Assembly (NCBI GenBank): GCA_025359625.1
Contig: JANYFT010000413.1
Span: 1-47,696, forward strand
From: Ferruginibacter sp.
GTDB taxonomy: Bacteria > Bacteroidota > Bacteroidia > Chitinophagales > Chitinophagaceae
DNA length: 47,696 nucleotides
Reading direction: 5' to 3'
Numbering within the stretch: position 1 is the stretch's first letter; each line of letters starts with the position of its first letter. The notes beneath the pieces are model-generated. The model did not search any database and was not told where the DNA came from. It worked only from the letters and a program-made list of their open reading frames with translations. This document shows positions 1-7,917 of this stretch, piece by piece. The translations under genes were made by a program, and so were the position numbers.

Positions 1-99
1 CAATTTTTTTTATTACCGGGCTAAAGCCATAGCACCAGCCACAGTAGGCATCGTAGCAGTATATTAGGGTGGGTTTGTTCATCATTATTTTTTTTAAGT

Positions 100-149
100 A
101 TTTGCATTAGCCGGGGAGTCACTGAGGTGACTCCCCGGCTAATGCAAAT
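100..149. repeat. Perfect 23-bp inverted repeat at the polA stop codon
   Basis: The arms at 100-122 and 127-149 are perfectly complementary and flank a four-base TGAG loop. The arm nearest polA touches the first base of its stop codon (TGA, 149-151). A very stable hairpin would form in the polA mRNA right at the end of the gene. Neither strand has a U-run directly after the stem (the minus strand continues with an A-rich stretch), so this is not a canonical intrinsic terminator. It may act as a 3'-end stabiliser, a processed terminator or a dispersed palindromic repeat. The core CCGGGGAGTCAC resembles CCGGTGAGTCAC in the hairpin after the acyl-CoA dehydrogenase gene. Confidence 0.85.
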
Positions 150-3010
150 CAATGCGCTTCCAGCCAATTATAACCCACACCAATTTCAGCATCAGTGGGC
201 ACATCATTGGGCAACGCCAAAGCTGTTTGCATGCAGTGTAAAATAACAGGCTTTATAATTTCTATTTCATCTTTATGTGCATCAAACACCAGTTCATCAT
301 GCACCTGTAATAACATTTTACTTTTAAAATTTTGTGTCTTAAATTCCTGATGAATCTTTATCATCGCCAGTTTTATCATATCTGCGGCACTGCCTTGTAT
401 GGGACTATTGATGGCGTTGCGTTCTGCAAAACCTCTTACGGTAAAGTTCGCACTGTTGATATCTTTCAGCCATCTTTTGCGGCCCATTAAAGTTTCAACA
501 TACCCATTTTCTTTGCAAAAATTGATGGTATCGTCCATGTACTTTTGAATATTGGGAAACTGCTTTTTGTAATTGTCAATAATTTCTTTGGCCTCTCCTC
601 GTGAAATTTTTAAATTTTCAGCCAGCCCAAATGCACCCTGCCCGTAAATGATTCCAAAATTTACACTCTTGGCTTTATACCTCATTTCTTTTGTTACGGC
701 CGCTTCTTCTACATTAAAAACTTTGGCAGCAGTGGCCGTATGAATGTCTTTGCCTGTTTTAAAAGCAGCACACATATTTACATCGCCACTAATGGCAGCA
801 ACAATGCGTAATTCAATCTGAGAATAATCTGCAGATATCAATACATGGTTTTCATCCCTTGGGATAAATGCTTTTCTTATCTCTTTTCCCCTATCCGTTC
901 TTACAGGAATATTTTGCAGGTTGGGGTTAGTGCTGCTAAGCCTTCCGGTTACTGCTACTGCCTGTGAATAAGAGGTATGAACACGACCAGTTTTTTTGTT
1001 GATCAGTTCAGGTAATGCATCGATGTAAGTATTTTTTAGTTTTGTTAATTCCCTGAAGGTTAAGATATCATCGCATATTTTATGCTGGCCTGCCAGTTTA
1101 GCCAATACATCTTCGCCGGTGGCGTATTGGCCTGTTTTTGTTTTTTTTGCTTTTGGGTCCAGCTTCATCTTATCAAATAAAACTTCACCCAATTGTTTTG
1201 GAGAAGCAAGATTAAAACGGACACCTGCCTGTTCGTAAACACTATCTTCACTTATTTTTGCTTCTACCTCCAACACCTTACTGTATTCTTTTAAAAAATT
1301 TTCATCTATGCGGATGCCTTCAAATTCCATATCTGTCAACACTTTCACCAAAGGGTTTTCTACCTCATAAAAAATTTTTTCAACGTCTTTACTTTTTAAT
1401 TCTTCTAAAAAAACATTTCTTAATTGTAAAGTGATGTCTGCATCTTCCGCCGCATATTCTTTTATTTTTTCGGGCTCTACATCCCTCATATTTCCCTGGC
1501 CTTTTCCTTTTTTACCAATCAACTCTTCAATATGTACCGGGTCGTAGCCCAGGTATTTTGCACTCAATGCATCCATACTGCTTTTGCCATCAGGTTCTGT
1601 TACATAATGGGCCAGCATGGTATCAAAAATATTTCCTTTTAATTCAATGCCATACCATTTCATTACCAGCAGGTCGTATTTAATATTTTGCCCAATCCAT
1701 GTTTTTCTTCTGTCGTTAAATAATATGGAAAAAGATTGCAACAACCGCAGGCATTCTTCTTTAACAACAGAACAGGGAATATAATATGCTTCGCCAGTTT
1801 GATAAGAAAAGCTAATGCCTACCAGCTCAGCTTCGTTAGCATAAATAGAGGTTGTTTCTGTATCAAAAGATATTTCAGGTTGTGTAATTAGTTTGCTTAT
1901 TAATTCTTCAATTAATTCAGGGGTATTAATAAGTGTATAATTGTGAGGTGTGTTGTTAATATTTTTATCAACCATTAATACAACTGCTATATCTTCTTCA
2001 ATAGTATCAATTGGCGACGTTGCTTGTAATTCTAACTGCGGGTTTACATCTTTGAACATATCCATTTGTCCATTGACTAATTGTTTATTTATCAAACCGC
2101 CTTCCTGTATTTGAACACCGGGCACCATCTGCATTTCTTCTCCCAAAACCCTTTTAATAAAACCTCTGAACTCCAGTTCTGTAAACACTTCTTTTAAGGA
2201 TTCTTTATTCATTTCTTTAATCCTAAAATCTTCTTCATGAAATACCGCAGCAGGAATATCTGTGATGATAGTAGCTAATTTTTTACTCATGATGGCACCA
2301 TCTTTTCCAGATCGTATTTTTTCACCCAATGCGCCTTTTATATTGTCGCTGTTGGCTAATATATTTTCTATGGAATGATATTCTTTCAGCAGTTTTGCAG
2401 CAGTTTTTTCTCCTATTCCAGCAATACCCGGAATGTTATCAACCGCATCTCCCATCAATCCCAAAATGTCAATTACCTGGCCAACATTTTGGATATCCCA
2501 TTTTTTACAAACCTCTTCAGGGCCCATTATTTCAATAGTTCCTCCCTGGTATGGCGGTTTATAAATTTTAATATTTTCACTCACCAGTTGGCCATAATCT
2601 TTATCGGGGGTTACCATAAAAACTTCGTATCCTACTTTTTCTGCCTGTTTTGCCAATGCTCCAATTACATCATCGGCTTCATAACCATCAATGGCAATAA
2701 CGGGAATATTAAAAGCCTTAATGATCCGTTGTATATCGGGAATAGATGACCTGATATCTTCCGGCGTTTCCTGCCGGTTAGCTTTGTAATCAGCAAAATC
2801 GGTATGCCTTTCTGTGGGGGCATGGGTATCAAAACACACAGCCATGTGGGTTGGCTTTTGGTTATTGATGAGGTCAATCAAGGTATTGGTAAATCCAAAT
2901 TGCGCATTTGTATTTCTTCCTTTACTGGTAATGCGAGGGCTGCGGATGAGGGCGTAATACGCCCTGAAGACTAATGCATAGGCATCAAGTAAAAATAATT
3001 TTTTAGACAT
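149..3010 (-). CDS. polA: DNA polymerase I
   Basis: Family A DNA polymerase of 953 residues for repair and Okazaki-fragment processing. The N-terminal 5'-3' exonuclease domain covers about residues 1-290 (LFLLDAYALVFRAYYAL, EADDVIGALA, GLMGDAVDNIPG). The 3'-5' proofreading domain follows and keeps its metal ligands (FDTETTS, NIKYDLL, YAAEDADIT), so proofreading should be active. The polymerase domain has motif A (SADYSQIELR), motif B (RYKAKSVNFGIIYG) and motif C (QVHDELVF). I chose the ATG at 3010 because MSKKLFLLDAYAL matches the usual family start; the longer frame begins with a TTG six codons upstream. A promoter-like TTG-N20-TACTTTTA ends four bases before this ATG, so the mRNA may be leaderless. 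Confidence 0.97.
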   Translation of the reverse strand: MSKKLFLLDAYALVFRAYYALIRSPRITSKGRNTNAQFGFTNTLIDLINNQKPTHMAVCFDTHAPTERHTDFADYKANRQETPEDIRSSIPDIQRIIKAFNIPVIAIDGYEADDVIGALAKQAEKVGYEVFMVTPDKDYGQLVSENIKIYKPPYQGGTIEIMGPEEVCKKWDIQNVGQVIDILGLMGDAVDNIPGIAGIGEKTAAKLLKEYHSIENILANSDNIKGALGEKIRSGKDGAIMSKKLATIITDIPAAVFHEEDFRIKEMNKESLKEVFTELEFRGFIKRVLGEEMQMVPGVQIQEGGLINKQLVNGQMDMFKDVNPQLELQATSPIDTIEEDIAVVLMVDKNINNTPHNYTLINTPELIEELISKLITQPEISFDTETTSIYANEAELVGISFSYQTGEAYYIPCSVVKEECLRLLQSFSILFNDRRKTWIGQNIKYDLLVMKWYGIELKGNIFDTMLAHYVTEPDGKSSMDALSAKYLGYDPVHIEELIGKKGKGQGNMRDVEPEKIKEYAAEDADITLQLRNVFLEELKSKDVEKIFYEVENPLVKVLTDMEFEGIRIDENFLKEYSKVLEVEAKISEDSVYEQAGVRFNLASPKQLGEVLFDKMKLDPKAKKTKTGQYATGEDVLAKLAGQHKICDDILTFRELTKLKNTYIDALPELINKKTGRVHTSYSQAVAVTGRLSSTNPNLQNIPVRTDRGKEIRKAFIPRDENHVLISADYSQIELRIVAAISGDVNMCAAFKTGKDIHTATAAKVFNVEEAAVTKEMRYKAKSVNFGIIYGQGAFGLAENLKISRGEAKEIIDNYKKQFPNIQKYMDDTINFCKENGYVETLMGRKRWLKDINSANFTVRGFAERNAINSPIQGSAADMIKLAMIKIHQEFKTQNFKSKMLLQVHDELVFDAHKDEIEIIKPVILHCMQTALALPNDVPTDAEIGVGYNWLEAH

Positions 3011-3014
3011 GGCG

Positions 3015-3045
3015 TAAAAGTAAAACAATCTTTGTCTCCAATCAA
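3015..3045 (-). promoter_or_regulatory. Candidate polA promoter, leaderless
   Basis: On the minus strand a TTG (3045-3043) is followed after 20 bases by TACTTTTA (3022-3015), one mismatch from the Bacteroidota -7 consensus TAnnTTTG. Only four bases separate the -7 box from the polA ATG, so transcription would begin at or beside the start codon. Confidence 0.45.
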
Positions 3046-3213
3046 CACAGATATTGTAATGTTTTACTTTACGATCTTATTATAAAATTGGTGTAGTAAA
3101 ATGCGGAAACTAAAATAGGTTTGCAAAAAAGCAAACCAGGAGAATAAAATATTTATGAAAGTGAAAGTAAAAGTTTACTTTTTAATAAACAGTGTCTGAC
3201 TCTTTTCTTAAAA

Positions 3214-3309
3214 CTAATAGTTAACCAGTTTTTTCGAGGTTGACCAGTCAATAAAATACAGCACCACGGAACTGAATAAGGCAAAACTAATAATTAGAAA
3301 ATTTTTCAT
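3214..3309 (-). CDS. Possible 31-residue single-span membrane peptide
   Basis: An ATG-started frame encodes 31 residues beginning MKNFLIISFALFSSVVLYF, followed by a short polar tail (DWSTSKKLVNY). It looks like one transmembrane helix with a basic cytoplasmic or periplasmic end. It lies in the 440-base gap between the esterase and polA genes, on the same strand as both. I do not recognise a family and see no ribosome binding site, which is normal in this phylum. Chance is a real alternative for such a short AT-rich frame. The rest of the gap (3011-3213 and 3310-3449) shows nothing else I can support. Confidence 0.3.
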   Translation of the reverse strand: MKNFLIISFALFSSVVLYFIDWSTSKKLVNY

Positions 3310-3449
3310 GATTAGGAATATTGGTTTCTTTTATAACTAAAAAAAAGCGATATTATTGTTTCAATACAAAAATTTACTGGCTTTCTAATTGCTTTATTTT
3401 TAGTGTAGTCCTTATCTTGTCCTTTTAAAGGAAGTTTTTTAGTTGAGTA

Positions 3450-4181
3450 CTAAAATCTTGTATCAATAAATAAAGGTAACATGGCCCTCCAGGTTGGCCA
3501 GTCGTGGTTCCACTCGTTACCCCATACACTTAATTCATAATTAATTCCTTTGTTAAACAAAACACCAGCAAAAGTTTTTGCCGCATCAGGATCTTCATGA
3601 TCGCCACACCCGGTTAAAATATGTATATGGTGGCTGCTCCGTATCTGCTCCAAAATAGCATGATCTGTTAAATTAGCCATATACAACAAAGGTGAATTTA
3701 AATACACCTGGTCATCAAAAAAACCTTTGCTATATTCTCTAAGGTTATATACACCACTCATGGCAATGACACCATCAATAAGGTCGGGCCTTTTTAAAAA
3801 TAGATTCATGCTGTGCAATGCACCGAAAGAAGCACCGGAAACTATAATCGGTGTTTCTGCAGAAGTAGCATTTTTTATAAATGGAACCACTTCATTATAG
3901 ATGTATTCATTAAACCGGTTGTGATGAATGGCCTTATGTTCCCCCGGCATATCGTGGTGCATCCAGCTTTCGTTATTAATGCTGTTAACGGAGAACACTT
4001 TTATCTTACCGCTGTTAATATAGGGTGCCAGGTAATCTATTAATTGAAAGCGTTCATATTCCAGGTAATCAGCAGCAGCGGTGGGAATTAATAACAATGC
4101 AAACCCGTAATCACCATATTTGGCAAGTGGCATTTCTCTTTGTAAAGCCGCACTGTACCAGCTTGTAAGTTCTCTTTTCAT
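3450..4181 (-). CDS. Esterase-like alpha/beta hydrolase
   Basis: A 243-residue protein of the putative esterase (Esterase D-like) alpha/beta-hydrolase family. The nucleophile elbow is GASFG with Ser118. A conserved C-terminal stretch around WNEWNHDWPTW probably supplies the catalytic His, and DHEDPDA in the second half may supply the acid. No signal peptide is visible, so it is probably cytoplasmic. The substrate cannot be read from the sequence; related proteins cleave acyl esters or short carbohydrate esters. It lies between parA and polA with clear gaps on both sides, so it is probably transcribed alone. Confidence 0.8.
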   Translation of the reverse strand: MKRELTSWYSAALQREMPLAKYGDYGFALLLIPTAAADYLEYERFQLIDYLAPYINSGKIKVFSVNSINNESWMHHDMPGEHKAIHHNRFNEYIYNEVVPFIKNATSAETPIIVSGASFGALHSMNLFLKRPDLIDGVIAMSGVYNLREYSKGFFDDQVYLNSPLLYMANLTDHAILEQIRSSHHIHILTGCGDHEDPDAAKTFAGVLFNKGINYELSVWGNEWNHDWPTWRAMLPLFIDTRF

Positions 4182-4264
4182 ATAGATTATTTTCCGGTGC
4201 TTATCTTGCCAGTTATACTTACTCAGTAATTAAAAGCATTTTTTTCAAAAAATCACAGGCAGCA

Positions 4265-5008
4265 TTATTCCACCACACCTTCTTTAATTTCGGTCCATAA
4301 TTCATGATAACATTTGGCGGCATAACTACTGCGGGCATACTCTTCAATAGGTTGGCGATGAATACCCATTTTTTCTACTTCAGATAAATAAGGAATATAA
4401 TTCTGGAAGAATTTTTTGTCTTTATACAACTGTTCCATAATTTCGTTGTGCATGTTTTTGCGCCTGTCGGCCATGGCAAAAAAGCACATCAGTTTAGCAC
4501 TATCCAATTCTTTTTCTTTAAAATAATCCTTTACCATATTGTAGGTACGGGTAGACAATGTGGTGGGGATGATGGGCATTAAAACAATATCGGCCGCACT
4601 GAAAATATTTTCACTCAGAGCGCTAAAACCAGGAGGGCAATCAATAAATACAAAATCATATTCCTTTTCCAGTTGTTTTAAAATTCCTTTCAGCCGGTTT
4701 TTTTGACCCTTCATTTCTTCCAGCATGATATCAAAACTTTTGGCAGAGTTATCAGCAGCAATAATTTCCAGGTTATCATATTCCGTTGATAGAATGGCAC
4801 TTTCCAGATTGGCATCTTTACTAATTAACTTTTTTATACCCTGTGCATCTTTTGGTTTTACCTTATAGTAAAAAGTCGTTGATCCCTGCGGATCAATATC
4901 CCACAATAAAGTTTTAAAACCATCCTTTGCAGCTAAGTAAGCAAAGTTTACACAGGAAGCTGTTTTGCCAACGCCACCTTTGAGGTTGTAGAGTGCAACT
5001 GTTATCAT
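4265..5008 (-). CDS. ParA/MinD-family P-loop ATPase without ParB
   Basis: A 247-residue ParA-type ATPase. It has the deviant Walker A motif KGGVGKT near residue 10 with the signature lysine, the switch I-like DIDPQGS near residue 38, and Walker B FIDCPPG near residue 123. Such proteins position chromosomes, plasmids or protein cargo by nucleotide-dependent DNA or membrane binding. No parB gene or obvious parS-like repeat lies nearby; the neighbours are uvrB and an esterase. It could therefore be an orphan cargo-positioning ATPase rather than the chromosomal partition protein. The family call is firm and the role is open. Confidence 0.85.
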   Translation of the reverse strand: MITVALYNLKGGVGKTASCVNFAYLAAKDGFKTLLWDIDPQGSTTFYYKVKPKDAQGIKKLISKDANLESAILSTEYDNLEIIAADNSAKSFDIMLEEMKGQKNRLKGILKQLEKEYDFVFIDCPPGFSALSENIFSAADIVLMPIIPTTLSTRTYNMVKDYFKEKELDSAKLMCFFAMADRRKNMHNEIMEQLYKDKKFFQNYIPYLSEVEKMGIHRQPIEEYARSSYAAKCYHELWTEIKEGVVE

Positions 5009-5180
5009 ACATCACAAGTTTATTTGAGAAAATAAAGGATTATGAAAGATATGAATTATTTTGATTTTGAATGTCTGATTTTTTACTTCCAGATTTTGAG
5101 AAGCAGGTTGTACCATATTTGTTTGTTTTATAAGCATAAAAAAAACTAGTTATACAGTAATGCTTCTTTAAAGAATAGGT

Positions 5181-7217
5181 TTATTTCATCCCCTCCAACT
5201 CCTTCTGCATCCTGAACATTTCATCCCTTAACCTGGCGGCTTCCATAAAGTCCAGGTCACGGGCGGCTTTCTCCATTTCCTTTTTAATTTTAGAAATGCC
5301 TTTTTCCATTTGCGGAATGGTTTTATAAACAGCCTGGTCTTCTGCAGCTACGGTTACAATATCCTGATCTTCCCCAATAGAATAAGGGTTGGACGGATCG
5401 TAGCCTTTTACATCCAGCACAGAACCCTGTGCAAATATTTGTTCTTTACTTTTTATAATGGTGGTTGGTGTTATGCCAGGTTCAATATTGTAAGCAACCT
5501 GCTTCTCTCTTCTCCGGCTGGTTTCATCAATTGTTTTTTGCATGCTTTCTGTCATCTTATCTGCATAAAAAATTACCAGCCCATCTACATTGCGGGCAGC
5601 CCTGCCTGCTGTTTGCGTAAGACTGCGTTCGTTGCGTAAAAAGCCTTCCTTATCAGCGTCTAAAATGGCAACCAGCGATACTTCCGGCAGATCCAAACCT
5701 TCTCTTAATAAATTTACACCCACCAATACATCTATTACGCCTAAACGCAGTTCCCGTAAAATTTCTATTCTTTCCAATGTATGTACTTCGCTGTGGATGT
5801 ATTTACTTTTGATGTTGATGCGGTGCAGGTATTTATCCATTTCTTCTGCCATGCGCTTGGTAAGGGTTGTTACCAATACACGATCACCTTTGGTAATTCT
5901 TTTATCAATCTCATCCAGCAAATCATCTATCTGGTTAATAGAAGGTCGAACTTCAATTGGCGGATCCAGTAAACCTGTTGGCCTCACCACCTGTTCAACT
6001 ACCACACCACCAGTTTTTTCCAGTTCAAAATCTCCGGGTGTTGCAGAAACAAAAATGGTTTGGTTGGTCATATTTTCAAACTCATGAAAATTAAGTGGCC
6101 GGTTATCTAAAGCTGAGGGCAACCGAAAACCATAATCTACCAATATTAACTTGCGGCTCCTGTCGCCGCCATACATACCGCTTACCTGCGGAATGGTCTG
6201 GTGGCTTTCATCAATAATGCAAATAAAATCTTTGGGGAAATAATCCAGCAAACAGAAAGGCCTTGTACCAGGTTTACGCCGGTCAAAAAACCTGGAGTAG
6301 TTTTCTATACCATTACAAAAACCCAGTTCCCTGATCATTTCAAGATCGTAATTCACCCTTTCGTTCAGGCGCTGTGCTTCAATAAATTTGCCACTATTTT
6401 TAAAATATTCTACCTGTGCGGCGGTTTCATCCTGTATCTCATAAATTACCTGCTGCATAATATCTTTGGGTGCCAGGTATAAGTTGGCAGGAAAAATAGC
6501 TGCATTATCCACCAGGCCGATTCGCTTGCTGCTGCTCAGTTCCAGCGTTTCAATGGTTTCAATTTCATCTCCAAAAAAAGTAATACGGTAACCAAAATCT
6601 ACATACGGTAAATTAATATCTACGGTATCACCTTTTACTCTAAAAGTACCTCGGGTAAAATCTCCCTGCGAACGGCTGTACAAACTGTTTACCAATGCGT
6701 GCAAAAACCCCTGGCGTGAAATGACCTGTCCTTTTTGAATGCGGACAATGCCATTTTCAAACTCTGTTGGATTTCCCATACCATAAATACAACTTACACT
6801 TGCCACCACAATAATATCCCTTCGGCCACTTAATAACTGTGCTGTTGCCTGCAAGCGGAGCTTGTCTAATTCTTCGTTGATGGCCAGGTCTTTTTCTATA
6901 TAAGTGTTACTGACTGGCATGTATGCTTCCGGCTGGTAATAATCATAATAGCTTACAAAATATCCCACCGCATTATCAGGAAAAAATTGTTTGAATTCGC
7001 CATACAATTGTGCCACCAACGTTTTGTTGTGCGTTAATACCAAAACCGGCCGCTGCACATTTTGAATTACACTGGCAATGGTATACGTTTTACCACTACC
7101 CGTTACGCCCAGTAATGTCTGGTATCGCTCCCCTTCATTAATACCTTCTGTTAATTTACGGATAGCATCCGGCTGATCGCCGGCAGGTGAATATGGTGAT
7201 TGAAGATTAAAGCCCAT
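5181..7217 (-). CDS. uvrB: Excinuclease ABC subunit B
   Basis: UvrB of normal length (678 residues), the damage-verifying helicase-like subunit of nucleotide excision repair. It works with UvrA, which loads it, and UvrC, which incises. Visible features in order: Walker A GVTGSGKTYT near residue 40; the beta-hairpin YYDYYQPEAY near residue 94 that probes the damaged strand; helicase motif IDESHQT; motif VSATPGDFE; the C-terminal helicase motifs (GVNLLREGLDLPE, QTAGRAARN); and a C-terminal UVR motif (AARDLDFMEAARLRDEM) for UvrC contact. It starts at MGFNLQSPYSPAGDQP, the usual family beginning. No uvrA or uvrC is nearby, which is common. Confidence 0.98.
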   Translation of the reverse strand: MGFNLQSPYSPAGDQPDAIRKLTEGINEGERYQTLLGVTGSGKTYTIASVIQNVQRPVLVLTHNKTLVAQLYGEFKQFFPDNAVGYFVSYYDYYQPEAYMPVSNTYIEKDLAINEELDKLRLQATAQLLSGRRDIIVVASVSCIYGMGNPTEFENGIVRIQKGQVISRQGFLHALVNSLYSRSQGDFTRGTFRVKGDTVDINLPYVDFGYRITFFGDEIETIETLELSSSKRIGLVDNAAIFPANLYLAPKDIMQQVIYEIQDETAAQVEYFKNSGKFIEAQRLNERVNYDLEMIRELGFCNGIENYSRFFDRRKPGTRPFCLLDYFPKDFICIIDESHQTIPQVSGMYGGDRSRKLILVDYGFRLPSALDNRPLNFHEFENMTNQTIFVSATPGDFELEKTGGVVVEQVVRPTGLLDPPIEVRPSINQIDDLLDEIDKRITKGDRVLVTTLTKRMAEEMDKYLHRINIKSKYIHSEVHTLERIEILRELRLGVIDVLVGVNLLREGLDLPEVSLVAILDADKEGFLRNERSLTQTAGRAARNVDGLVIFYADKMTESMQKTIDETSRRREKQVAYNIEPGITPTTIIKSKEQIFAQGSVLDVKGYDPSNPYSIGEDQDIVTVAAEDQAVYKTIPQMEKGISKIKKEMEKAARDLDFMEAARLRDEMFRMQKELEGMK

Positions 7218-7297
7218 AATTGATTTTAGTAAACAATAAATTTAGTAAGAAAGTTTGGGGTAACGATGGTAGCTGCTAAATATTAGTAGTACTTTTT

Positions 7298-7615
7298 TTA
7301 TTGCATCTTTTGTAATGCTTTATCGTTTTTAAGTATCATTTTATCTATCGCTTTTTTTCTTATAAACCAGGCAATTGTAAAAGATGGGATAATATCTGTA
7401 AAAGGAATGATCTCTTCCAGAAAATTAAGCACGCTGCCAATCATGCCCAGACGGCCACCAAATAATTTAAAAAAAATGTACCCGGAGATGGGAGCCCAAA
7501 CAACGTCTGCAAATTCTCCCAGTGCCGGAAAAATGTAGCTTGCCATGCCTACCAGGTCCAATAAAACGCACAACGCAATATTGGGCAGAAACAATTCTTT
7601 TTCATTTTCTTTCAT
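7298..7615 (-). CDS. Small conserved membrane protein of unknown function
   Basis: A 105-residue protein with a polar N-terminus, hydrophobic segments at about 12-30 (IALCVLLDLVGMASYIF) and 42-52, and a further hydrophobic stretch around IIPFTDIIPSFTIAWFI at about 70-87, then a basic tail. The pattern with PALGEFADVVWAPISGYIFFKLFGG is one I associate with short uncharacterised Bacteroidota membrane proteins, but I cannot name a family. It lies 80 bases upstream of uvrB on the same strand and could be co-transcribed with it. Confidence 0.6.
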   Translation of the reverse strand: MKENEKELFLPNIALCVLLDLVGMASYIFPALGEFADVVWAPISGYIFFKLFGGRLGMIGSVLNFLEEIIPFTDIIPSFTIAWFIRKKAIDKMILKNDKALQKMQ

Positions 7616-7795
7616 CAGAATATATATATTTTTATTAACCCATCAATTCCCCTGCCATTTACAGTTTACTCGAAAATTTGTTTAATTGATATTGATACGT
7701 GTATATATCAAATGATTTTTTATACTAAATCGTCCTTTTGAACAAATGGAATACCATTATATTGGCTGTACATCAATTATAAACAACATTTAACC

Positions 7796-7825
7796 TTGCG
7801 GTACAACTGAATTTGCTTACTTTTG
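7796..7825 (+). promoter_or_regulatory. Promoter of typA
   Basis: TTG at 7796-7798 and TACTTTTG at 7818-7825, separated by 19 bases, match the Bacteroidota primary sigma consensus TTG-N19-TAnnTTTG exactly. The start codon lies about 90 bases downstream. The remainder of the 302-base gap (7616-7917) is AT-rich and shows nothing else I can support. Confidence 0.75.
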
Positions 7826-7917
7826 CACCTTCAAAAAACAGCTATCATTTTTTAGTATTGGCAGTAACCTTTTGGGATTAACCACAGGCTAAAAGAATAG
7901 CAAAAAGCTAAGTAATA

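Noticed and set aside
5010-5180. 41-codon minus-strand frame between uvrB and parA
   Set aside because: Low-complexity, AT-driven composition and no lipobox, membrane segment or other feature that would support a real product.
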